Source of the DNA: Heterotrichella gracilis
Taxonomy: Eukaryota > Sar > Xanthophyceae > Tribonematales > Xanthonemataceae
Length of the DNA stretch: 35,997 bases
Direction of reading: 5' to 3'
Assembly (NCBI GenBank): GCA_032358255.1
Contig: JAULBX010027561.1
Location: forward strand, 1-35,997
In this document: in pieces, positions 19,713 through 28,918 of the stretch
How the letters are laid out: each line of letters opens with the position of its first letter
How positions within the stretch are numbered: the first letter of the stretch is position 1
Program-made: the position numbers and the translations under genes
The notes under the pieces: generated by a model
Told to the model about the DNA's origin: nothing
Databases searched by the model: none
Seen by the model: the letters and a program-made list of their open reading frames with translations, nothing else

Positions 19713-21136
19713 CTAGCCGCTCTTGAGGCGCAGCCTGATCGGCCCCTTGAAGGCGTGCGGGTCCACCACCTCCCCCTTTTGTGTTATCTCCACCTTGCCA
19801 AGGGCCACAAGCCTCCGGGCTGCTTCGCGTGTGGCGCCCATCAGGTCCCGCCAGCTGGACGGGAAAACCCTGCGGGGTGTGGGCACAGACCACTTGAGTA
19901 AGAAGGAAAGGAGAAGTTCTGGCGACGCACAAGCTGGGCTTTGCCAACATGCGCACAACCACTGCCTTCATCCTGCCATCAACATGCACTAAGAAACCCA
20001 CCTTGCACACTGGAACAAGGAGGCGGGAGGCGGGGTGAAGGATGCCGCCGCCATTGCTCAAGTGGGAACACACAAAAAAAGAGGTGCTTGCGCTGTATCA
20101 GTGCAATGACGGCAAGGACCCATTGACCATTGCGCCAGACCATGGCCCCATACCTGCTGGGCGCCTTGCTGGGTCAGCATGTTGCACCAGGCCACAGCCC
20201 CCTGCCCTCCCTTAAACCCTAAACCCTAAACCATACCTGCGGGACGCCTCACTTGCTCGGCATGTCGCGCCAGGCCATAACCCCATACCCTACCCTACAA
20301 TGAACCCTAAACCTTAAACCCTACCTGCGGGGCACCTCGCTGGGTCAGCATGTGGCACCAGGCTTGCGCTTGGACAGGATTTCTAGGATGGCGGCCTCCA
20401 ACTGGTGGTTGATGGGCCGCAGCGCCGGGCCATCACCTCCTGGAGCTTCAGTTGCGCATTTTGCCTGAAACACCCCACAAAATACAAGATTTACGAAAGA
20501 GTTCGACAACTGTGCCCCAAGATAAGGGGCTGGAGCTTGCGCCCCGCATTTCACCTGAAACACCTTGTAATTGGGCCCCAACTCAGGGCATTATATGTTG
20601 AGTTCACATAATTCATACGAACAGTTGCCCACACACTTTATTTATTAATTCTTTATTCTTTTATCCGTGCTCGTCCAGCACAAAATTGATGCAAGAGGCG
20701 GTGTGCGGTGCGGGACAGTGGTTGCTGGCACCAACGCACTTGCGCACTACAGAGCAGGTAGTGAAGCTTATTGCTGTACCATAATAATGCCGGGTAATTG
20801 CATATACAACGGGTTTACATAGTGTGACAGAAAATGGAAAATAATGTATAGAGGTCCCTGTAGTTCTCCTGTATTGCCAGCGACTACGACTATGCAAGAA
20901 GGTACCTGTTTGTGCTTCTGCGTTCCCTCAGCCCCACCACCTGCCGCCCCGCTTGTCCACCCACTGGAGGTGGAGGCATCAGCCTCGGCCCCTTCCCCTG
21001 TTTGAGATCCACGCTTTGAGCGTTGCGCCCTAGTGCCGTGGGCTTGGGTGACTGGCAGGGCTTGAGAATCGCTTGCGTCTGGGCTGGTGCCACCTAGTGT
21101 TGAACCGTCCAAATGCTTGCGTTTCGCCTGGCCCAT
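19713..21136 (-). CDS. DUF3253-like protein with in-frame TGA; candidate selenoprotein
   Basis: Three exons on the minus strand: 21136-20906, 20464-20325 and 19869-19713 (TAG), 175 residues counting the TGA as one. Phases agree (0, then 2/1). Residues 1-77 are basic then Ser/Gly/Ala-rich (MGQAKRKHLDGSTLGGTSPD). Residues about 90-175 match the bacterial and plant DUF3253 pattern: NHQLEAAILEILSKRKPGAT, C, TGA, PSEVPR, VFPSSWRDLMGATREAARRL, VEITQKGEVVDPHAFKGPIR, LRL. From memory the family has G-x-T-x-C-P-S-E-x-A-R here, so the TGA (20345-20347, residue 117) sits on the conserved cysteine. Family function is not established; the fold looks like a small winged helix. Selenocysteine is the simplest explanation of a frame open on both sides. 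A nonsense mutation is the alternative. A DUF2256 zinc-binding domain often precedes DUF3253 but was not found upstream. Confidence 0.7.
20154..20279 (-). repeat. Two partial copies of DUF3253-like exon 2 end
   Basis: In the intron after exon 2, its last about 42 nt plus donor recur at 20279-20237 and 20195-20154. The nearer copy reads PGATC, CGA (20257-20259), ASEASR. The farther reads PGATC, TGA (20174-20176), PSKAPS. Both end in a CAG/GTATG donor. CCCTAAA-type repeats separate the copies. Another echo, of the exon 2 start (acceptor TTTCAGGTGAAATGC), lies at about 20578-20520. Confidence 0.82.
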
Positions 21137-22418
21137 GGGGTTATATACCTGCGGGTTAAGTCCAATCCTGATTGGACCGAGGTTGAAGACTGCTTCTTTA
21201 CAAGCGACGTTGACTAGTTTGGGCAGGCACGCTTGGCGGGGTAGGATTGTGAAATACCTGCCGCATGCATGCATATGGTGTGACGGTGGGTTGTGTGGGA
21301 GTACGGCACAGACGTTAGAACAACCCACACGATGATCTGAGGAACTCAGTGTACCTGTTAAGAGCTATGCCTCAGTACGTGGGCAGGCCTCGCTGAATCC
21401 CGATCCCAATGTGCTCCCGCATGCCTAGACCAGGTGACACGTGGACTACCACCATGCAGCTGGCAAGCAAGAGAAAGAATGGCTTACAACGTTTGCTAGC
21501 AGGGTAACGTATCTGTTCTAACCAGAATAAACCTCGGTGTGCTATATATCTCTGACAATAGAAATAAAATTGCCGCAAATGACGTGGCACCCACCCAGCA
21601 ACGCAATATGCATGCATAAGGCAGCACCACATATATGTGTAAACTATTTGCAAACTGCCGTTCCATAACGCGACTGGGTACTGCCATGCTTTCCTGCCTG
21701 TTCTTTACTATCAGAGCCGTATTTTATTTGCAACTGTATCTGGCTTTCACCCTAGCATATCAGTCGGTGCAGGTACTGCAGTAAAGGCGGTGCTATGTTG
21801 AGTCGGTATTCGTCGCTCGTTGGCGACACCCAGGGCGCTGTACGACGGGTGGGGCAGGCAGCTTGTTTAGCAGCAACAGAGAGGTAAACACCTGTGGCAT
21901 TTGGGGGTAGATCATTGACTAATCCCCACCTTCCTTGCAATGCTCCAGCCATGGTTCTCCACCGGGTGTGGTGGGGCTTGTCTCGTGTATAGGTAACCTT
22001 GGAGTGTACTGCTTTTGTAATGGCATCACACAGCATTGAGATATGTTCCTGCTTGAGGTGGCCGGTGGTGGGCAGGGATATACAGGGGGAAAAGCTGTCT
22101 GTATGGTGCATTCATAACCCTTCATTTCCTGGTCTGCGAGTGTCTGGTGAGGCCTTGTGTTCAGGTCTCTCAGGTTAGCAGCTGAATAATGAGTGAATGT
22201 GGTGAGAGGGTCGCTAGGTTTTCACTTAGAAAGGCATGCGGGGTCACCTCGCACTTGACTAGGGTTTAGGTGGGTGACCTTCTCCTACCAGTCCTGTTAC
22301 AGAGACAACCCAGAACATCTGTCACACATACAAATGCAAGCAAGGTTCCCCCAGTAAGGTTTCTGCCTCCCTCACCCTATAATCCCTAAATTCTAAATTT
22401 GTAACCCCCGCCTTGCAG
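21137..22418. promoter_or_regulatory. Divergent intergenic region
   Basis: About 1.3 kb between the DUF3253-like gene (minus) and the first recognised COQ8 exon (plus). It should contain both promoters and the missing first exon(s) of COQ8. A minus-strand open stretch at 21752-22111 is long but has no recognisable motif and no splice partner. An ATGCATGCATATG run occurs at 21264. Confidence 0.4.
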
Positions 22419-25400
22419 CTGCAGCACACCAGCCCTCGCCCTCACCACCACCACCACAGCCCCCACTGCTCGCCATTTTTGCACCCCTCCACCCCACCCA
22501 CCCACTACCCACCATCATGGGTCACAATACCTAGCTGCCAGCCACAGAAACCCTCCTTTAGGGTATCAGCCTGTAGCCAGTGCGCGCCACCTGGCGACAC
22601 ACGCTGCGCCACCGCCAATACCCCCTACCTCCATTACCAGCCAACCAGCCAATGACGCCACGTCAGGTGGTAGCCAGGCGACCAGTGAGCCCACGCCAAG
22701 TGGCAGGCCATCAGGTGAGGCAGGGTGGGTGTGGACACGCACATGACCCTAAAGGGATTGTGTCTAGGGTTTCCCCTAGAGTTTCTCCTAGGGTCGACAT
22801 TAGGGTCTCCCAAGAGATGTCAGTGGACAGGCAAATGACCCCACGGGTAGTTCAAGGGGTTTCATGGGGTTGTCAAAAGGGTTTTTTTCCTAGGGTTCTC
22901 ATTAGGTTCCTCCCTCCTTTCCCTGCAGGTGACGGAAGGGTACCGGTGGACACCCGGGGTCAGATCCCACGTGGCGAGCCCAGGAAGCAGATGCGCGAGC
23001 GGCGGGTGCCCTCCAGCCAGATGGGGCGGGTGGCGGGGTTTGCGGGTCTGGGCGCCAGCCTCCTGCTGGGGACTGTCACCGATTCGGTGTCCAGGCTGTT
23101 AGGGTAAGCGGCTAAACCCTAAACCCCAAGTGCAAACCACCATGACCCTCAACAATTATAACAGTTACCATCAGCGTTATATAATGAGCGTGCCACAAAT
23201 GTGGGGTGTATACGACTCTATAGCCACATGCACCCCCTACACTGCCAGCAGCACACACCCCACTCCCCACTCCTACCCTCTCATCCTTCCCACTACTCCC
23301 CCATTTGACCAACCACACTCACGCTCATCACCTCCCCTCCTGCAGCGGAGGTGCACCCCCCCTCACCCAGCAGGCGCGGCCCGGCCAGCCCACCCCCCAC
23401 CCCACCAGCGCCTTTCTGAGTGAGGGCAACGCTGAGCGCTTGGCCAATGCGCTGTGCCGAATGAGGGGGGCTGCACTCAAGCTGGGCCAGATGCTGTCTA
23501 TCCAGGATGAAAACATGCTGCCGCCGCAGGTAAGCAAAATATATTACGTATGTAAAACAGAAAAAAATGATTGAGGATGGGAACGTGCTGCCGTCGCAGG
23601 TAAAGAATGGTTTAGGCGAGGGAGGACCTACAAGAAGTACTGATAGAGCCATGTGAAGACTTGTAAACAGGATCCAGGCATGCATGCATGTGCGTTTGGG
23701 TGCAGTTCTGGAGCATGTACGCAGGGGTGCAGATAAGGAATGGTCTAGGCAAGGGAGGGACCACAAGTGACAAGATAGAGCAAGGCATGGAGCAGCATCC
23801 CAGCGCTCGTGGCCGTGCATGTGCTTGTTCTACTGCATGCCCCGCAAACAGTGCTATATTGGTTGTACGGCGAGGAAAGGAAGGAAGGAAGGGATTGCAT
23901 ATCACACTAACAGAGCAATGTGAGACAGCCTCCAAATCATGCATGTGTGTGCAGTTTCAAGCCGCGCTGGAGCGGGTGCGTGTGGGCGCAGACTACATGC
24001 CCTGGCAACAGCTGGAGGAGTGTGGTCCATGTATCATACTAGAAAGAAATGTGGAAAAAACGGAAATGCAAACAAGGAAGGAATGTAGGACAATGGGAAT
24101 TACAGCATCCCGTGACTTACGCATGTGTATTTGTGTGCAGTTCCAAGCCGCGCTGGAGCGGGTGCGTGCGGGCGCAGACTACATGCCCAAGCAACAGTTG
24201 GAGGAGGTGATTTCCGAGGATCTGGGACCAAATTGGCGGTCCCTGCTGAAGGAATTTGATGACCGGCCAGTGGCAGCAGCTTCAATTGGCCAGGTAGGTA
24301 TCACATGACTACGATTACGATTATAATCATGCTCAAAAATACAAGTACACCGTCACCTGCAATGACAACCACCACGATCACCTCATTTGTGATCCAGTTC
24401 TGCTCTTCAATCCTTTACCCAAAGCAGACCCTTGATATCCTGGAGCGTTGGCCAATGTTCCAGGTGTGTACGGTGTGTTCTGTTGCATCTCCACCCATAC
24501 CGTGTCCACCCCTGTGCAGGTCCACTCTGCAGTGCTGCCCGATGGCCACCACGTGGCAATGAAGGTCCAGTACCCTGGTGTGGCGCGCAGCATCGAGAGC
24601 GACATCACCAACCTCATGCGCCTGGTGCAGATGGGGAACATACTGCCCCCGGGGCTGTATGCGCAGAACGCGGCACGGGTATGTATGAGGTGGCACCTGG
24701 GTGGGCCTGAGCGTATATTAGGGTCTAGGGTCTAGGAACTCGTTTGGAGCATGGGCACACATGGTGCATGCTTGTGGGTCAAGGAAGTACATGCGGTGTG
24801 TGGGGAGGTGGGGGCTGTGTGCAACTCATGCGCCTGGTGCAGATGGGGCACCATACTGCCTCCTGGACTGAACGAGCAGAACGCGGCACGGGTAGGTCTT
24901 GCTAACTGTGTTATGCATACCTGGGGTGGGTGGGTTCAAGTACAGTGTCATGTGAACCTGGGGAGTGGTTTGAAGTACATATACGCAACACGCTTATAGT
25001 GGCAAAGAAGACTATGCTTGCACAATTGGCGATGCGTGAGGTGGCAATGGAGTGCGATTATACCTAAGAGCTGACCCCACAGCAGCAATTCGTGCAGCTA
25101 CCTGCCTTTGCGCCAGTCTATGCATGCACTTCCACCTCTGCAGACAAATTGATGTATGTACTGAGGGAAACTTTACTGCACAGGTGGCGCAGCGTGAGCT
25201 GGCAATGGAGTGCGACTACGCCCAGGAGCTGGCCTCGCAGCAGCGGTTCAAGCAGCTTGTGGCCTCCGACCCCTACTGCGCGGCGCACTTCAACGTCCCT
25301 GGTGTGGTCCCCGAGCTGTCCTCGGCCCACGTGCTGACCTCCGAGTGGGTGCAGGGGGTGCACATAGACAAGCTGGCGGATGCGCCGCAGGAGGTGGGTG

Positions 25401-26652
25401 GGTGTGGGTGGTGTGGGAGAGGGGGGACGGCGTGGCTGCTGTGTGCGCATGCGTGGTGTTTGCCGAGTAGTTGCCCCATATTCCGCTGGGAACCCCTGCA
25501 CAGGTGGGCATTGCTGGGCACCCGTCTGCTGAACTCGCCTCAAAGGATATTTTCACAGTGGCACTTCATGCTGCTTGACTGATGCCCTAGGGTTCAGTGC
25601 GTACGCCACATACATGGCGGTTCTCCCTTCCCCACACAACCCAGGTACTACCATCGCCCCTGGAACCCCACTAAATATGCCGCATTTTCACAGGTGCGCG
25701 ACGCGCTTGGCACCCGCCTGCTCAAGTTGACCCTCAAGGAGCTGTTTGAGTGGCGCTTCATGCAGACAGACCCTAACTGGGGTAATTTTCTGTACGAGGC
25801 GGACACTGACACCCTGCACCTCATCGACTTTGGCGCGGCGCGTGAATACCCTAGAGGGTTTGTGGATGACTATTTGGAGATGGTGAAGGCCTGCGCTGAG
25901 AAGGATGGCCCCCAGGTGGTGGCCAAGTCACTCAAGCTGGGTTTCCTCACAGGTGCGTAGGAAAAGGGGTGTTTATCCAAATCTGTCATGATGTTTGGGA
26001 GGGCTGGTGATTGCAGAGGCAGTCTTGCAACAGCAGTAAATATAAGATGAATTGTTGTAATATGATCTGAGGTGTGATTTTATATCAGGATCGACTATCA
26101 ACAGAATGCACCAGAGCATCCAGCCACTCCCTGCCGTGTGTGCCATCTACCCTTGTGTAAGCGCGTTCCACCCCTCCCTTCCCCCCTGACTGACTGCTAA
26201 TCTGGCTATTTTGCTGGAATGCATGTAACTAACTAACTAACTAACTAACCCCTCCCTTCCCCCCACACCTTCATCAGCCTTTCCACCCCCCAAACCCCCC
26301 CGCCACACCACACAACCCCCATGCAGGCGACGAGTCCAAGGTCATGCTGGATGCGCACACCGAGGCTGGCTTTGCTGTGGGGACGCCCTTTGCATCCCCG
26401 GGACTCTACGATTTCGCCACCCACGGCGGCCTGACCCGCAGGGTGACCCAGCTGGGCGCCACCATGCTGGAGCACAGGCTGACCCCCCCTCCTGAGGAAT
26501 CATATTCTCTCCACCGCAAGCTCAGCGGCGCCTTCCTTGCCTGCATCAAGCTGCGGGCCGCAGTGGCCTGCAGGGATTTGTTTTATGAGGCGTATGACCT
26601 GGCGCGGGGTGGCGCAGGCGGCGGGAGTGGCGCGGCGGGGCAAGCAGCTTGA
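22419..26652 (+). CDS. COQ8: COQ8/ADCK3-type ABC1 atypical kinase (5' end incomplete)
   Basis: Eight exons join in phase: 22419-22714, 22929-23103, 23346-23529, 24141-24293, 24520-24678, 25184-25393, 25694-25952 and 26327-26652 (TGA), 586 residues plus a missing N-terminus. The ordered family motifs are all present. [20 protein letters not shown] comes first, then the KxGQ motif ([19 protein letters not shown]), the Ala-rich loop [10 protein letters not shown] and the lysine strand [10 protein letters not shown]. These are followed by the ECDYAQE helix, [22 protein letters not shown] and LIDFGAARE (metal-binding DFG). Near the end are [20 protein letters not shown] and CIKL. This C-terminal signature and KxGQ are characteristic of COQ8, an ATP-binding protein of the mitochondrial inner membrane that supports the ubiquinone biosynthesis complex. 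Exon 22419-22714 is Thr/Pro-rich and poorly conserved, and is accepted because it is open and its phase 1 donor fits. No Met lies in it, so the start and mitochondrial presequence are upstream. Plastid ABC1K proteins are less likely given the motifs. Confidence 0.88.
23568..24020 (+). repeat. Exon echoes in the third COQ8 intron
   Basis: At 23568-23600 the end of the KxGQ exon recurs (EDGNVLPSQ plus GTAAAG donor). At 23955-24020 the start of the next exon recurs with its acceptor ([23 protein letters not shown]), 186 bp before the true copy at 24141. Flanking intron sequence is repeated too: AATGGTTTAGGCGAGGGAGG at 23606 and AATGGTCTAGGCAAGGGAGG at 23738. The 23955 copy could serve as an alternative, frame-disrupting exon. 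Confidence 0.85.
24822..25071 (+). repeat. Exon echoes in the fifth COQ8 intron
   Basis: At 24822-24891 the end of exon 24520-24678 recurs (LMRLVQMG, then a frame shift, then GLNEQNAAR with a GTAGGT donor). At about 25017-25071 the start of exon 25184 recurs in mutated form (AATGGAGTGCGATTATACCT versus AATGGAGTGCGACTACGCCC). Both lie in the intron between the exons they copy. Confidence 0.85.
25504..25582 (+). repeat. Echo of the DFG-containing COQ8 exon start
   Basis: After an acceptor the sequence reads [24 protein letters not shown] (one frame gives ...[19 protein letters not shown]) and ends in TGA at about 25580. It copies [20 protein letters not shown] of the exon at 25694. It would truncate the kinase before DPNWGNF if used. 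Confidence 0.8.
26187..26250 (+). mobile_element. Dispersed repeat tail with (TAAC)n end
   Basis: This is the second member of the family described at 2960-3115. It begins CTGACTGACTGCTAATCTGG, ends GCTGGAATGCATG and is followed by about six TAAC units. It is inserted in the last COQ8 intron and lacks the coding part. Confidence 0.65.
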
Positions 26653-26664
26653 GTAGCACAGGCT

Positions 26665-26760
26665 GCCCAACCCCCCTCGTGAGAAGAAGAGTCCTATTGC
26701 CTGCGCCGCAAGCTCAGCGCTGCCTTCTTGCAGTGCCCTGTGATTATCTGTTCTACAAGG
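26665..26760 (+). pseudogene. Echo of the last COQ8 exon downstream of the gene
   Basis: Just after the COQ8 stop, ACCCCCCTCGTGAGAAGAAG through CGCCGCAAGCTCAGCGCTGC and TGATTATCTGTTCTACAAGG copies the [20 protein letters not shown]...DLFYEA part of the last exon. It carries substitutions and deletions that break the frame. Confidence 0.8.
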
Positions 26761-28918
26761 CTATTTCCTCAAGGCGCCATGAGGCTACTGGGACTCAGCA
26801 GCTTCCAAAACAGGACCTTATATTGTGCGAGGTCAGCAAGAAATGCCAGCAATGAACTGTGGCAGAGCGCGTGTGGACAGGCAGTGCGGTCCAGGGTACG
26901 GGGCGGCAGCAATGAATGGGGAGGGAGGAGGGGCGGGGTGTGAGAGCTGGTGGATGTGCTAACATGTAGGGGAAGGGGCGATGGTCAGATGAAGCCAGTG
27001 CCATCTTTCAATGGGGCAATAGGTGTGGGTGATGCTGCTGGAGGTTGAGGGCAGTGTCTAGGGCAATCTGATCCCAGACAACATTTCTGTTGCAATCCAT
27101 CATGGCGCGGTGCATTGCAAGGGCTGACAGCCCTGGCTGCTATGGTAAGGACCTTGGACCCGCGTAATCCTGACCTATTGAATACCTGGTGTATTGCGGC
27201 TAGACAGCATTTAAGTGGGTGGCAGAATGTGTGAAGGGCCAGCTGGCTGTGTCTGATGGAAGGTATCATGATGTAACGTTGCTGTTACAGGCCTAAAACC
27301 CACTGTGGCTGTGCACTAAAACCCATGCCGGCTGAAACCAGTGGTGCTACCATGTAGTGGGCAGGGTGCAAGCTGTTGCTGACATCAGAACCTGACCAGG
27401 AGTTAGCCAGCTAACTGGGAGGGTGCCTAGCTGTGACACCATGAGCAAACGTTGCATGCAACGTGCTTTGGCGCCAGCCCAGCTGGCCAGGCCATTCGGC
27501 GTCGACACACGTGTGGACATGTGGCAACGTGGACATGTGGGCATTCCACGTGTGGATAATGGAATATTAATGCGTACCAGGTTAAAAGGAGCAGTACAAC
27601 TTTTGTCCCCGATTGCATCCCCGGGATGATGTTCTTGCTCCAATGGATTTTGCATGTGAGCCGTTTGTGGCACATGTGAACGGTGGAGGGAGGAGCCTCT
27701 CGCTGGCAATAAAACTTGGCAGTAAAGCAGGTGAGGTGCAGCAAAAACTGTCATACTCACCACTGGGAAGAGGAGATTGGTTTGGAAACGTGATAGGAGT
27801 GTGGCGTTTGATCGCAAGCACGCTCGTCGGGTTTATTGCTGGGCTGTGTTGGCGGACGGCTTGGCGTAGTGAGCAGGATATCAGTGGCGTGCTCAACGAA
27901 ACAAGGGTCCGAGGCATACGGGACTCTCGCCTGCAGCAACCCAACGGCCACAACACAGCGAGATGGCGTGTAGGGAGTGGTGACGGGAGATTGAGCTTCA
28001 GCCTGCACCGATAAGGTACTTGCTGCACTGCCCAGTTTCCTGCTTGGGTACACACGGGTCGTGGGCCGAGAGTGGGGGCCCATGAGGAAAAGGCGAATGG
28101 GCAGCCACTTGTACGACCTTTCTAGCAGCTTGGATAGCTGTTTCCGTGTTTACTACCTCGATGCGTCCTCGTTTCGTTTCGATCAAGCCTGCCTGGAGCG
28201 GTAACCGTCTGGTTTTGCGAAGCTGCAGTGAGCCATGACTGATTCATTATTTGTACAGTTGCAACCTGGCTTTGCAAGGCTATGCAAAGCCTTGCGTGGG
28301 AGGGTTTGCAGATACGCTCCAGAAACTTCTCTTTTGGGGCGTTGCGTTCCTAGGCGAACCCTGCCGTTTGCTACTGGTACCAACAGGGCTCTCGTTCGCC
28401 TCGTCACATCTGGCAAGGGTTCCACCCTGGTGTTCGAGGACATTCGGCTAACTGCTTTCACACAGTCCGAAAAGTGTTGAGTTTTGTGCTTGTATATCCG
28501 TTTCCTTCGTACGAGAGGGCCCTCCTGTGTTTTGCACAGCTTCAATGGCTTGTTGGCACTACTTCCAGCTTTCGCCTGCGTGTTAGTAACAGGGCGACTC
28601 ATCACGGCCTACTACTAACCACTGGTGTGTTAGTAACACAGCTTGCCGAGCGGTACGGGGAATGATCGGCCATTCGTGAACGCACGGGTGGCAAGCGTTT
28701 GCTGGCCCCCGCTGCAACCCCACTTTCCTCATTCCTGCCGTGGGAGCGCCGTCCATGCATCCAGGAGGCCCAAATCGTTTGCCTAGGGCATGCCTCGACC
28801 CCCGCGTGGACAGCTGCAAGCTGGCACCCACGACACTAACGGGCCTGTGATACCCGTGTGCGATCTGTAGCACCTATGTCGAGCTCCTTGGTGTGCCCCA
28901 CAGGTCGTGCTTTTCACA
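26761..28918 (+). other. Intergenic region between COQ8 and the PP2C gene
   Basis: About 2.1 kb without a supported gene. At 27500-27556 there are clustered CACGTG/ACATGTGG motifs (CACACGTGTGGACATGTGG, ACGTGGACATGTGG, CCACGTGTGG), which resemble G-box sites. At 28270-28291 GCAAGGCT and AGCCTTGC form a short hairpin. At 28579-28637 GTGTTAGTAACA occurs twice. Open frames at 27347-28055 run on both strands but show no domain, splice partner or codon bias. The right part should hold the PP2C promoter and perhaps a 5'UTR intron ending at about 28903 (CCCCACAG). Confidence 0.4.

Noticed and set aside
21752..22111. Minus-strand open frame of 119 codons
   Set aside because: No recognisable domain, no splice partner in phase with the DUF3253-like gene, and no DUF2256-type CxxC zinc motif; probably intergenic.
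23955..24020. True additional COQ8 exon
   Set aside because: It duplicates residues already encoded at 24141 and would end in C-G-P, breaking the conserved kinase order; treated as an echo.
27347..28055. Long overlapping open frames on both strands between COQ8 and PP2C
   Set aside because: Both strands are equally open, with no motif or family match that I can see; probably chance in promoter DNA.
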